Both the position numbers and the translations under genes were made by a program. 64,000 bases of DNA from Kocuria rosea. GTDB taxonomy: Bacteria > Actinomycetota > Actinomycetes > Actinomycetales > Micrococcaceae. Every line of letters begins with the position of its first letter. Position 1 is the first letter of the stretch. The stretch is from contig NZ_JAMBOG010000003.1 of NCBI RefSeq assembly GCF_023715525.1, positions 62,001 to 126,000 of the forward strand. Reading direction: 5' to 3'. Of this stretch, positions 33,570 through 42,252 are shown in pieces. The notes below the pieces were generated by a model that saw only the letters and a program-made list of their open reading frames with translations, was not told where the DNA came from and did not search any database.

Positions 33570-34978
33570 GCCGGGCCCTCGTGCGCACCGATCGGCAGCT
33601 GCACCTCAACGCCTTCCTCTTCGGCGCCGGCCACCACGGCGCGGCGTGGCGGCGCCCCGGCTCCCCCGTGGAGCAGCTCGGGGACATCTCCTACTACGAA
33701 CGCCTGGCCCGGACGGCCGAGCGCGGCCTCTTCGACGCCGTGTTCTTCGCCGACGGGCACAGTGCCGGTGACGTCGCCTCGGGGCCCCGCTGGTTCCTCG
33801 AGCCGCTGACCGCCCTGTCCGCCATGGCTCGCGCCACCGAGCGGATCGGGCTGGTCTGCACCGTCTCGACCACGTTCTCCACCCCGTTCCACGCCGCGCG
33901 GATGCTGGCCTCCCTCGACCACATCAGCGGGGGACGGGCGGGGTGGAACGTGGTGACCTCCATGTTCGACGAGGAGGCCCGCAACCACGGCTGGGCGGCC
34001 ATGCCGCCGCGGGAGCAGCGCTACGAGCGGGCGCAGGAGTTCGTCGAGGTCGCCCAGCGGCTGTGGGACTCGTGGGCCGACGACGCCCTGGTCGCCGACC
34101 GGGACGGCGTCTACGCCGACCCGGCGCTGCTGCACCGCCTCGACCACGCCGGCGAGCACTTCCGGGTGGACGGGCCGCTGACCGTGCCCCGTCCCCCGCA
34201 GGGCAGGCCGGTGCTGTTCCAGGCCGGCGCGTCGGGCCCCGGGCGCGAGCTGGCCGCCCGGCACGCGGAGGCGGTCTACGCGGTGGCCTGCGACCTCTCC
34301 GCCGGCCAGGAGTACTACGCCGGCCTCAAGGCCCGCATCGCCGCGGCGGGACGGGACCCGCACACCGTGGCGGTCATGCCCGGGCTGGTCGCCTACGTGG
34401 GGTCCACGGAGGAGGAGGCGCGGGCCCAGCAGGCCGCCGTGGACGCGCTGCTGCCCACCGAGCAGTCACTGGCCCAGCTGGGCACGTTCGTCCAGCAGGA
34501 CTGCAGCGGGTGGGAGCTCGACGCCCCGGTGCCGGTGCTGCCGTCACCGGAGGAGTTCACCGGCCCCCAGGGCCGGTACGCCACGATCCTGCGGATCGTC
34601 GAGGTCGAGCGGCCCACGGTGCGCCAGCTCCTCGGCAGGCTCGCCGCCGGCGGCGGCCACTGGACCGTGGCCGGCACCCCGGAGGGCATCGCGGACCGGA
34701 TCGAGCGGTGGTTCCGCGCGGGAGCCGCCGACGGGTTCAACCTCATGCCCCCGCTGCTGCCGGACTCCCTGGAGGGCTTCGTCGACCACGTCGTCCCGGA
34801 GCTCCAGCGGCGCGGCCTCTTCCGCACCTGCTACGACGCCGCCACCCTGCGCGGGCACCTCGGGCTCGCCCGGCCGGGCGCGGGGGCCCGGGCCCGGCGG
34901 CCTCAGGCCTCCCCGGGCGTGCCCCGCACCAGCAGCCCCTCGTGCTCCTCGACGAGCTTGAGGGAGAGCTCCTTGTAG
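33566..34978 (+). CDS. LLM-class flavin-dependent monooxygenase (NtaA/SnaA/DszA type)
   Basis: 470 aa, GTG overlapping the SDR stop. N-terminus LHLNAFLFGAGHHGAAWRRP and LARTAERGLFDAVFFADG are typical of the nitrilotriacetate-monooxygenase component A family. ISGGRAGWNVVTS and FQAGASGPGRELAARHAEAVY are two FMN and substrate loops. Uses FMNH2 supplied by a separate reductase to cleave C-N or C-S bonds or to form N-oxides. The last 25 codons overlap recQ on the other strand, so an earlier native stop may have been lost. TPP control suggests a thiamine-related or thiazole/pyrimidine substrate; inference. Confidence 0.85.
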   Translation: MSRALVRTDRQLHLNAFLFGAGHHGAAWRRPGSPVEQLGDISYYERLARTAERGLFDAVFFADGHSAGDVASGPRWFLEPLTALSAMARATERIGLVCTVSTTFSTPFHAARMLASLDHISGGRAGWNVVTSMFDEEARNHGWAAMPPREQRYERAQEFVEVAQRLWDSWADDALVADRDGVYADPALLHRLDHAGEHFRVDGPLTVPRPPQGRPVLFQAGASGPGRELAARHAEAVYAVACDLSAGQEYYAGLKARIAAAGRDPHTVAVMPGLVAYVGSTEEEARAQQAAVDALLPTEQSLAQLGTFVQQDCSGWELDAPVPVLPSPEEFTGPQGRYATILRIVEVERPTVRQLLGRLAAGGGHWTVAGTPEGIADRIERWFRAGAADGFNLMPPLLPDSLEGFVDHVVPELQRRGLFRTCYDAATLRGHLGLARPGAGARARRPQASPGVPRTSSPSCSSTSLRESSL

Positions 34979-36612
34979 CCCACGGCCTCGAAGAGGACGG
35001 TGATCCGGTCCGGCTCGGCGCCCATCACGATCCCGGGCCCCCACTCGCGGTGCGAGACCGGGGTCTGGATCTCCCAGCCGTGGGGCGTGGCCGCCTGCCG
35101 CTGCTCGGCCTCGGCCGCGGAGCCCGCCTGGTCGCACCGGTCGCAGTTGCCGCACCAGCCGTCGGTCTCCTCGCCGAAGTAGTTGAGCAGCCAGTCCCGG
35201 CGGCACCCGTCCGTCTCGGCGTAGCCGCGCATCATCTCGATCCGCGACCTGTCGATCCGGTGCTGGCTCTCCGCCTCCGCGAGCGCGGCGGCCACGGCCT
35301 CCGCGGGCGTGGCCCCCTCGACGGCGCGGTAGCCCTCGCGCCGGGCCACGATGCCGCCGCTGTGCTCGAGCAGGTGCAGGGCCCGGGCCTGGGCGCGCGG
35401 GCCGAGCCCCGTGCGCGCGCGCAGCTCGCGGGCCCGCACGGGCCCCGCCTCGCGGACCGCCCGGAAGACCTGCTCCACGTCGCCCTCCTCGGGGGAGGCG
35501 CCGGCGAAGTACTGCTGCAGGCCCAGGTCCTCGGAGCGGTAGTGCAGCACGGCGAGGGCGGGCTGCCCGTCGCGGCCCGCGCGGCCGATCTCCTGGTAGT
35601 AGCTGTCCAGGGAGTCGGTGATGTCCGCGTGGACCACGAACCGCACGTCCGGCTTGTCGATGCCCATCCCGAACGCCGTGGTGGCCACCACCACGTCGAG
35701 CTCGCCGTCCAGGAAGCGGGCGTGGACGTCCTCCCGCTCGGACTGCTTCCGGCCCGCGTGGTAGGCCGCCGCGCGCAGCCCGCGCCCGGCCAGCTCGTCG
35801 GCGTAGGCCTCCGTCTCCTTCCGGGTCGCCACGTAGACCAGCCCGGGTCCGCCCAGGCCCGCGACCTCGTGGAGGACGGCCCGCCGCTTGTCGGCGGCCT
35901 CGTGGTGGCGCACCACCCGCAGCTCGATGTTGGGCCGGTCGAAGCTCTGCACGATCACCAGGGGCTCTCGCATCCCCAGCCGGTCGAGGATCTCGGCGCG
36001 GGTGTGCGGGGACGCCGTGGCGGTCAGCGCCACCACCGGCGGGTGGCCCAGCCGCTCGACGGTCTCGCTGAGCACGAGGTAGTCGGGGCGGAAGTCGTGG
36101 CCCCAGGAGGAGATGCAGTGCGCCTCGTCCACCACGAACAGGGAGGGCGGGTGCGCCGCCAGCCGCTCGACGGTCTCCTCGCGGGCCAGCTGCTCGGGGG
36201 CGAGGAAGAGGAACTTCGCCTGCCCGCTCTCGAGGGCCTCCCACGCCGCGCGCTCGCGGCGGGCGCCGACCCGCGAGTTGACGGCGAAGGCCCGCTCGGT
36301 GCCGAGGTCGGCGTTGATCGCCTCCACCTGGTCGTGCTGGAGGGCGATCAGCGGGGACACGACCACCGCGGTCCCCGGCAGGACCGTGCCGGGGACCTGG
36401 TAGATCGCGGACTTGCCGTGGCCGGTGGGCATCACCGCCAGCACGTCCCGGCCGGCGGCCGCCGCCTCCATGGCCTCGAGCTGCCCCTCCCGGAACTCCT
36501 CGATGCCGAAGGAGGCCGCGGCCGCCTCCCGCAGCCGCCGCACCGCGTCCGCGCCGTCCGTCACGCCGTCCGTCACGCTGTCCGTCACGCTGTTCGTCAC
36601 GTTTTTCGTCAC
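34903..36612 (-). CDS. recQ: RecQ-family ATP-dependent DNA helicase
   Basis: 569 aa. LAVMPTGHGKSAIYQ (Walker A), FVVDEAHCISSWGHDFR (DEAH and RecQ loop), ATTAFGMGIDKPDV and SYYQEIGRAGRDGQPA (motif VI). The zinc-binding part has four Cys: GCRRDWLLNYF and WCGNCDRC. There is no HRDC domain. Instead the C-terminus has a short beta module TPVSHREWGPGIVMG ... ITVLFEAVGYKELSL, a Tudor-like fold as in UvrD/RecQ-type accessory domains. The start is ambiguous because the 5' end is a 12-bp repeat, each unit offering GTG. Unwinds recombination intermediates 3' to 5'. Confidence 0.9.
   Translation of the reverse strand: MTKNVTNSVTDSVTDGVTDGADAVRRLREAAAASFGIEEFREGQLEAMEAAAAGRDVLAVMPTGHGKSAIYQVPGTVLPGTAVVVSPLIALQHDQVEAINADLGTERAFAVNSRVGARRERAAWEALESGQAKFLFLAPEQLAREETVERLAAHPPSLFVVDEAHCISSWGHDFRPDYLVLSETVERLGHPPVVALTATASPHTRAEILDRLGMREPLVIVQSFDRPNIELRVVRHHEAADKRRAVLHEVAGLGGPGLVYVATRKETEAYADELAGRGLRAAAYHAGRKQSEREDVHARFLDGELDVVVATTAFGMGIDKPDVRFVVHADITDSLDSYYQEIGRAGRDGQPALAVLHYRSEDLGLQQYFAGASPEEGDVEQVFRAVREAGPVRARELRARTGLGPRAQARALHLLEHSGGIVARREGYRAVEGATPAEAVAAALAEAESQHRIDRSRIEMMRGYAETDGCRRDWLLNYFGEETDGWCGNCDRCDQAGSAAEAEQRQAATPHGWEIQTPVSHREWGPGIVMGAEPDRITVLFEAVGYKELSLKLVEEHEGLLVRGTPGEA
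36559..36612. repeat. 12-bp tandem repeat at the 5' end of recQ
   Basis: Four units of CGTCACG-type 12-mers (36559-36570, 36571-36582, 36583-36594, 36595-36606) plus half a unit to 36612. Read in recQ each gives Val-Thr-Asp/Asn-Gly/Ser. The period is a multiple of three, so copy-number change would alter protein length and the number of GTG starts but not the frame. Confidence 0.85.
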
Positions 36613-36616
36613 CGGC

Positions 36617-38080
36617 CTAGAACGGGTACCGGGCGTGCCCCTCCTCCTGGATGGTGACCCACCGCCGCTCGCTGAAGGACTCGACCCCGGCGTGACCGCC
36701 GAACTTGCCGTAGCCCGACTCCTGGATCCCGCCGAACGGGGCCTGCGGCTCGTCGGCCACGGACTGGTCGTTGACGTGCACGATGCCGGTCTTGAGCCGC
36801 TTCGCCACGGACAGCCCGCGCGCCCGGTCCTCGGTGATGACGCCCGCGGTGAGCCCGTAGTTGGTGTTGTTGGCGAACTCGACGGCCTCGTCGGGGCCGT
36901 CGACCTCGAACACGGTGGTGATGGCGCCGAAGATCTCGTCGTGGAAGATGTCCATCTCGGGGGTGACGTCCGAGAGCACGGTCGCCGGCACGAGCGCGTT
37001 CCCCAGCCGGTGGCCGCCGGCGTGCACCGAGGCGCCCTTGGCCACGGCGTCGTCGATGAGCCCGTACTGGCGCTCGGCCGACCGGGCGTTGACCGCGGGG
37101 CCGATGACCGTGGTGGGGTCCGTCGGGTCCCCGGTGGGCAGGTGCTTGACCTTCTCGGCGAAGCGCTCGGTGAACTCCCCGGCGACGCTGCGGTCCACGA
37201 GCACGCGGTCCACGGACATGCAGATCTGCCCGGCGTTCATGTACGCGCCGAAGGCGGCGGCGTCCACGGCGTAGTCCAGGTCGGCGTCGTCGAGGACCAC
37301 CAGGCTGTTCTTCCCGCCGAGCTCGAGCACGGCGGGCTTGAGGTGCTGGGCCGCGAGGGTGCCGACGGTCCGGCCCACCGCGGTGGAGCCCGTGAAGTTC
37401 ACGCAGCGCACCCGGTTGTCGGAGATCAGGGTGGCGACCACCTCGGCGGCGTCGGAGCGGTCGTTCGTCACGACGTTGAGCGCCCCCGCCGGCAGGCCCG
37501 CCTCGATCAGCGCGTCGGCGAGGAACAGCCCGCACGCCAGGGGGGCGTCCTCGCTCGGCTTCATGACCACCGTGTTGCCCACGGCCAGCGGCACCGCGAT
37601 CGAGCGCATGCCGAGGATGAACGGGGCGTTCCACGGGGAGATGGCGGCGACCACGCCGTAGGGCTGGCGCACCGACATCGAGATCACGCCGGGCATGTCG
37701 GTCGCCAGGACCTCGCCCTGCGGCAGGGTCGTGGCCCCGGCCGCCTCGCGCAGGATGTTGGCGGCCAGGTGCGTGTTGAACTCGGCCCAGCCGCGCACGC
37801 CGCCGACCTCCTTGGCCATGATCTCGGCGCCCTCCTCGACGCGGGACTCGAAGATGTCCGCCGCGCGCAGGAAGATCCGGCGCCGGGCGCTGGGGGGCGT
37901 CGCGGCCCACTGCTCGGAGGCCGCCGCGGCGGCGTCGACGGCCCGCGTCACGTCCTCGGGCGCGCCGGCCGCGACCGTGGCGAACACCTCGCCCGTGTAG
38001 GGGTTGACGTCCTCGGTGGTCCGCCCGCTCAGGGCCGGGACGTGCTCGCCGTTGATGATCAGGTCTCGGGTGATGCTCAC
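36617..38080 (-). CDS. aldehyde dehydrogenase (benzaldehyde/vanillin-type)
   Basis: 487 aa, ATG with AAGG upstream. VVAAISPWNAPFILGMRS is the N-terminal NAD-binding part, VLELGGKN carries the general-base Glu, and MNAGQICMS the catalytic Cys 287. The C-terminal tail PFGGIQESGYGKFGGHAG is the usual end. The sequence style (SPWNAPFIL, EFNTHLAANILREAA) is that of aromatic-aldehyde dehydrogenases, but other aldehydes are possible. recQ starts only 5 bp downstream of its stop, so they may share a transcript. Confidence 0.88.
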   Translation of the reverse strand: MSITRDLIINGEHVPALSGRTTEDVNPYTGEVFATVAAGAPEDVTRAVDAAAAASEQWAATPPSARRRIFLRAADIFESRVEEGAEIMAKEVGGVRGWAEFNTHLAANILREAAGATTLPQGEVLATDMPGVISMSVRQPYGVVAAISPWNAPFILGMRSIAVPLAVGNTVVMKPSEDAPLACGLFLADALIEAGLPAGALNVVTNDRSDAAEVVATLISDNRVRCVNFTGSTAVGRTVGTLAAQHLKPAVLELGGKNSLVVLDDADLDYAVDAAAFGAYMNAGQICMSVDRVLVDRSVAGEFTERFAEKVKHLPTGDPTDPTTVIGPAVNARSAERQYGLIDDAVAKGASVHAGGHRLGNALVPATVLSDVTPEMDIFHDEIFGAITTVFEVDGPDEAVEFANNTNYGLTAGVITEDRARGLSVAKRLKTGIVHVNDQSVADEPQAPFGGIQESGYGKFGGHAGVESFSERRWVTIQEEGHARYPF

Positions 38081-38125
38081 TGCGTACCTTCCGATCGGGG
38101 TGCGGCCCCGGAGGGGACCTCATCA

Positions 38126-38145
38126 GGACAGCAACCTTACTGTCC
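38126..38145. promoter_or_regulatory. inverted repeat between aldehyde dehydrogenase and TauE genes
   Basis: GGACAG-CAACCTTA-CTGTCC, perfect 6-bp arms, 46 bp upstream of the dehydrogenase start and 48 bp before the TauE start. A plausible operator for either gene; no regulator is adjacent. Confidence 0.4.
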
Positions 38146-38192
38146 GTTGCGGGGAACGCCAATGGTCCGCCCGGCGCGGGCGGTGGCGGAGA

Positions 38193-38945
38193 ATGGGCGC
38201 CGTGGAACTCCTCGCCGTCGCCGCGCTCGCCGTCCTCGTGGGCTCGGCCCTGCAGCGCGTCTCGGGGACCGGCGTGGGCCTCGTCGTCGCCCCGACCCTG
38301 GCGCTGCTGCTGGGCCCGGCCACGGGGGTGCTCGTGACCAACGCGACGACGACCGTCTCCGGCTTCCTGATCATGCTCTCCGTGTGGCGCCACGTCGACT
38401 GGCGCCGCTACGCGCTGATCGCCCCCGCGGCGGCCGTCGGCGCGGTGCCCGCCGCCCTGCTGGTGCGGGAGCTGCCCGCGGCCTGGCTGCAGGTCGTGAT
38501 CGGGGCCGTGGTCCTGCTCGCCCTGGCCACCATGCTCGGCCTGCCCCGGCTGCCCGAGTGGCGTGGAGGGCTGCCCACCGTGCTCGCCGGGGCGATCGGC
38601 GGGTTCTTCAACACCACGGCCGGGGTGGCGGCCCCCGTGATGGTGATCCACTCCCGCCTGGCCCGGTGGGAGCAGCGCTCCTTCGCAGCCACCCTGCAAC
38701 CGGTGTTCATGACGATGGGCGCCCTCTCCGTGCTGACCAAGACCGCGTTCGGGGCGGTCGGCACCGGAGGGCTGCCGCCGTGGTGGGTGGCGCCGGGCAT
38801 CGTCCTCACCGTGGTGCTGGGCGTGCGGATCGGCACCCTGGCCTCCCGCCGGGTGCCCGTCGCCACGGCCCGCGCGCTCGCCCTCGTGCTGGCGGGTCTC
38901 GGCGGGGCCGTCACCCTCGGGCGCGGCCTCGTGGGAGTGCTGTGA
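38193..38945 (+). CDS. TauE/SafE-family membrane transporter
   Basis: 250 aa from ATG 38193 (GTG 38202 is an alternative). Eight helices. The two inverted halves each begin with a conserved G-x-GG/TGVG-type loop: VSGTGVGLVVAP and IGGFFNTTAGVAAPVMVI. The family moves sulfite, sulfoacetate, taurine-derived or other small organic anions. Divergent from aldehyde dehydrogenase. Confidence 0.85.
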   Translation: MGAVELLAVAALAVLVGSALQRVSGTGVGLVVAPTLALLLGPATGVLVTNATTTVSGFLIMLSVWRHVDWRRYALIAPAAAVGAVPAALLVRELPAAWLQVVIGAVVLLALATMLGLPRLPEWRGGLPTVLAGAIGGFFNTTAGVAAPVMVIHSRLARWEQRSFAATLQPVFMTMGALSVLTKTAFGAVGTGGLPPWWVAPGIVLTVVLGVRIGTLASRRVPVATARALALVLAGLGGAVTLGRGLVGVL

Positions 38946-38966
38946 GGCCGCCCGCGGGTCCGCGCG

Positions 38967-39389
38967 TCAGCTCCCCCGGGCCCTGCGCGTCGCGGCGGCG
39001 TTGGCCTTCTTGATCGCGTCGACGAGCTCCTTCTTGGTCATGTAGGAGCGGCCCTCGACGCCGAGCCGCTGCGCCACCTCGTAGAGGTGGCGCTTGGACG
39101 CGTTGGCGTCGACGCCGGCGGCGGTCCCGGCCTGCGCGTCCCGCCCGCCCTCGGCGTGCTCGTCGGAGGGACCGTACTCCTCCTTCTCCTCCCAGTGGTC
39201 GCCGACCTTCTCGTGGGTGTGCTTGAGGGAGGCGTAGGCGGTGCGGGCGGCGCGCTCCTCGTCGCCGTACTGCTCCAGCGCGGCGTCGTAGGTCTTGGCG
39301 AAGGTGTCCTGGGCCTTCTGCCCGGAGCGCTGGAGGGTGGAGGGCAGCTCGCCCTTCCTGGCGTGGTCGTCCTGGCCGGTCTTCGGCAC
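38967..39389 (-). CDS. ChaB-family protein with C-terminal Rho-N/HeH-like motif
   Basis: 140 aa, GTG 39389 with AAGGAGCACCCC upstream. ChaB domain about 14-62: LPSTLQRSGQKAQDTFAKTY, DEERAARTAYASLKH. An acidic linker follows. C-terminal SKRHLYEVAQRLGVEGRSY with TKKELVDAIKKAN is a helix-extended-helix of the Rho_N/SAP type, likely nucleic-acid binding. ChaB is named after a cation-transport regulator, but its function is unclear. It lies 47 bp after an SDR gene on the same strand. Confidence 0.85.
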   Translation of the reverse strand: MPKTGQDDHARKGELPSTLQRSGQKAQDTFAKTYDAALEQYGDEERAARTAYASLKHTHEKVGDHWEEKEEYGPSDEHAEGGRDAQAGTAAGVDANASKRHLYEVAQRLGVEGRSYMTKKELVDAIKKANAAATRRARGS

Positions 39390-39436
39390 GGGGTGCTCCT
39401 TCGGTCGGGATCCGTGGGGGATGGTGGGGGGGCGGA

Positions 39437-40339
39437 TCAGAAGACGGGCGTCCCTCCGGTGACGCCGAGGACGGTGCCGCTGACGTAGCTGGCCTCGGCC
39501 GGGGAGGCGAGGAAGACGTAGGCGCCGGCGAGCTCGGCGGGCTGGCCGATGCGCCCCAGGGGCGTGTCCCGGCCCATGCCGGCGACGGCCTCCGGCTCCT
39601 TGGTGGCCGGCTGCAGCGGGGTCCAGACCGGGCCGGGGGCCACGGCGTTGACGCGGATCCCCTCGGGCCCCAGCTCGGTGGCGAGGCTCGCGGTGACGTT
39701 GTTGAGCGCCGCCTTGGTGGCCGCGTAGTCGATCATCGACACGGAGGGGTTGTAGGCCTGCATCGAGGTGGTGTTGATGATGCAGTCGCCGCGGCCCAGG
39801 TGCGGCAGCGCCGCCTGGGTGATCCACAGTGTGCCGTAGAGGTTGGTGCGCACGGCCCGCTCCAGGTCCTCCGTCCTCAGCCCCTTGAGCCCGTGCTCGC
39901 CGCGGGCCCAGTGGAAGCCGGCGTTGTTGACGACGACGTTGAGCCCGCCCAGGCCCTCGACGGCCCGGGCCACGATGCCCTGGCAGCTCTGCTCCTCGCG
40001 CAGGTCCCCGGGGACCAGGACGGCCGTGCGGCCGGCCTTCTCGATCCAGCCCGCGACGTCGCGCGCGTCCTCCTCCTCCTCGGGCAGGTAGTTGATGGCC
40101 ACGTCGGCGCCCTCCCGGGCGAACGCGATGGCCACGGCCCGGCCGATGCCGGAGTCGCCACCGGTGATCAGGGCCCTCAGGCCCTCGAGGCGGCCGTGGC
40201 CCACCCAGGACGACTCCCCGTGGTCGGGCACCGGGTCCATCCGGGCGGTCAGCCCGGGGGGCGTCTGCTGCTGCTCGGGCATCCCTCCCTCGGCGTCGGC
40301 CATCTGCTGGGCGTGGTGGGACACGGGCGCTTCGGGCAT
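39437..40339 (-). CDS. short-chain dehydrogenase (YghA-type NADP-dependent aldehyde reductase)
   Basis: 300 aa, ATG with AAGGAGCCG upstream. The N-terminal 45-residue extension with EQQQTPPGLTARMDPVPDHG is typical of the YghA/Ahr group. Rossmann motif ALITGGDSGIGRAVAIAFAR, catalytic Ser in TTSMQAYN, YAATKAAL (Tyr-x-x-x-Lys), C-terminal SGTVLGVTGGTPV. The family reduces aldehydes or sorbose-type carbonyls and is often linked with general stress. Likely cotranscribed with the ChaB gene. Confidence 0.88.
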   Translation of the reverse strand: MPEAPVSHHAQQMADAEGGMPEQQQTPPGLTARMDPVPDHGESSWVGHGRLEGLRALITGGDSGIGRAVAIAFAREGADVAINYLPEEEEDARDVAGWIEKAGRTAVLVPGDLREEQSCQGIVARAVEGLGGLNVVVNNAGFHWARGEHGLKGLRTEDLERAVRTNLYGTLWITQAALPHLGRGDCIINTTSMQAYNPSVSMIDYAATKAALNNVTASLATELGPEGIRVNAVAPGPVWTPLQPATKEPEAVAGMGRDTPLGRIGQPAELAGAYVFLASPAEASYVSGTVLGVTGGTPVF

Positions 40340-40413
40340 CTCGGCTCCTTCGATCAGGGTGCTTACTTTCTCGTCGTCTCCCAGCCTAGGAGGCGCGGCC
40401 GGGCTTGTCTGCC

Positions 40414-40436
40414 CCCGGGATGCGGAAATTCCCGGG
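40414..40436. promoter_or_regulatory. inverted repeat in the ilvD upstream region
   Basis: CCCGGGA-TGCGGAAAT-TCCCGGG, 7-bp arms and 9-bp centre, 83 bp before the ATG at 40519 and 75 bp upstream of the divergent SDR start. TAGGTT at 40471-40476 may be the -10 box. Function not assigned. Confidence 0.35.
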
Positions 40437-40518
40437 CGGACGCCCTCGACGCTCCACGAGTCCCGTTGATAGGTTCGCGGCACGCCCTGCCTCACGCACC
40501 GCCGAACGGGAGAGGTCC

Positions 40519-42210
40519 ATGAGCCCCGACATGAAGCCCCGCAGCCGCCAGGTCACCGACGGCCTCGACGCGACCGCCAGCCGTGGCATGCTCCGTGCCG
40601 TCGGCATGGGCGACGACGACTGGGACAAGCCCCAGATCGGCATCGCCAGTTCGTGGAACGACATCACGCCGTGCAACCTCTCCCTGGACCGCCTGGCCCA
40701 GGGCTGCCGGGAGGGCGTCCACGCCGGCGGGGGCTATCCCCTGCAATTCGGCACGATCTCCGTCTCGGACGGGATCTCCATGGGCCACCAGGGGATGCAC
40801 TTCTCCCTGGTCTCCCGCGAGGTGATCGCCGACTCCGTGGAGACCGTGATGCAGGCGGAGCGCCTCGACGGGTCCGTGCTGCTGGCCGGGTGCGACAAGT
40901 CCCTGCCCGGCATGCTCATGGCCGCGGCCCGCCTGGACCTCGCCGCGGTCTTCCTCTATGCCGGCACCATCGCCCCGGGCTGGGTGAAGCTCACCGACGG
41001 CACCGAGAAGGACGTCACCCTCATCGACGCGTTCGAGGCCGTGGGCGCGTGCAAGGCCGGGCTCATGGGCCGCGAGGACCTGGACCGGATCGAGCGGGCG
41101 ATCTGCCCCGGCGAGGGCGCCTGCGGCGGGATGTACACGGCGAACACGATGGCGTCCGTGGCCGAGGCCATCGGGATGAGCCTGCCCGGGTCCGCCGCCC
41201 CGCCCTCGGCGGACCGGCGCCGCGACCAGTTCGCCCACCGCTCCGGGGAGGCCGTGGTCGAGATGCTCCGGCAGGGCATCACCGCCCGCGACGTCCTCAC
41301 CCGGGAGGCGTTCGAGAACGCGATCACCGTGCTCATGGCCCTCGGCGGCTCCACGAACGCGGTGCTGCACCTGCTCGCCATCGCCCACGAGGCGGACGTG
41401 GACCTGAGCCTCGAGGACTTCGACCGGATCGGCGACCGGGTCCCCCACCTGGCCGACGTCAAGCCGTTCGGCCGCTACGTGATGAACGACGTCGACCGCC
41501 ACGGCGGCATCCCGGTGGTGATGAAGCTCCTGCTGGAGGCCGGGCTGCTGCACGGCGACGTCCTCACGGTCACCGGCAGGACCCTCGCCGAGAACCTCGA
41601 CGCCATCGGCCCCGGCCCGGTGGACGGCCAGGTCATCCGCCGCCTCGACGACCCGATCCACCGCACGGGCGGCATCACGATCCTGCACGGCTCGCTGGCC
41701 CCGGAGGGCGCGGTCGTGAAGTCCGCGGGCTTCGACGCCGAGGCCTTCGAGGGCCCCGCCCGGGTCTTCGAGCGGGAGCAGGCCGCGATGGACGCGCTCG
41801 AGGCCGGGACCGTCACCGCCGGGGACGTCCTCGTCATCCGCTACGAGGGCCCGAAGGGCGGGCCCGGCATGCGGGAGATGCTCGCCATCACCGGCGCCAT
41901 CAAGGGCGCCGGCCTCGGCAAGGACGTGCTCCTGCTGACCGACGGCCGGTTCTCCGGCGGCACCACGGGCCTGTGCATCGGCCACATCGCCCCCGAGGCC
42001 GTCGACGCCGGGCCGATCGCCTTCGTGCGCGACGGCGACCGCGTCCGCGTGGACCTCACGGCCCGCACCCTCGAGCTGCTCGTGGACGAGGAGGAGCTGG
42101 CGCGCCGCCGCGAGGGCTGGGCCCCGCTGCCCCCGCAGTACACCGGCGGGGTGCTCGGCAAGTACGCCAAGCTGGTCCGCTCCGCGTCCCTCGGCGCGGT
42201 CACCGGCTGA
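40519..42210 (+). CDS. ilvD: dihydroxy-acid dehydratase
   Basis: 563 aa. Converts 2,3-dihydroxy-isovalerate and its homologue to the 2-keto acids of valine and isoleucine synthesis. Cluster ligands: [10 protein letters not shown] (Cys about 56), [12 protein letters not shown] (about 124) and [14 protein letters not shown] (about 197). [17 protein letters not shown] is the C-terminal active-site loop with the catalytic Ser. Length normal (about 560). The other ilv genes are elsewhere, as is usual for ilvD in this group. Confidence 0.95.
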   Translation: MSPDMKPRSRQVTDGLDATASRGMLRAVGMGDDDWDKPQIGIASSWNDITPCNLSLDRLAQGCREGVHAGGGYPLQFGTISVSDGISMGHQGMHFSLVSREVIADSVETVMQAERLDGSVLLAGCDKSLPGMLMAAARLDLAAVFLYAGTIAPGWVKLTDGTEKDVTLIDAFEAVGACKAGLMGREDLDRIERAICPGEGACGGMYTANTMASVAEAIGMSLPGSAAPPSADRRRDQFAHRSGEAVVEMLRQGITARDVLTREAFENAITVLMALGGSTNAVLHLLAIAHEADVDLSLEDFDRIGDRVPHLADVKPFGRYVMNDVDRHGGIPVVMKLLLEAGLLHGDVLTVTGRTLAENLDAIGPGPVDGQVIRRLDDPIHRTGGITILHGSLAPEGAVVKSAGFDAEAFEGPARVFEREQAAMDALEAGTVTAGDVLVIRYEGPKGGPGMREMLAITGAIKGAGLGKDVLLLTDGRFSGGTTGLCIGHIAPEAVDAGPIAFVRDGDRVRVDLTARTLELLVDEEELARRREGWAPLPPQYTGGVLGKYAKLVRSASLGAVTG

Positions 42211-42252
42211 CCGCGCCGGGCCGCGGGCCACCGGGCGAGGGGCGGGGCGGGG

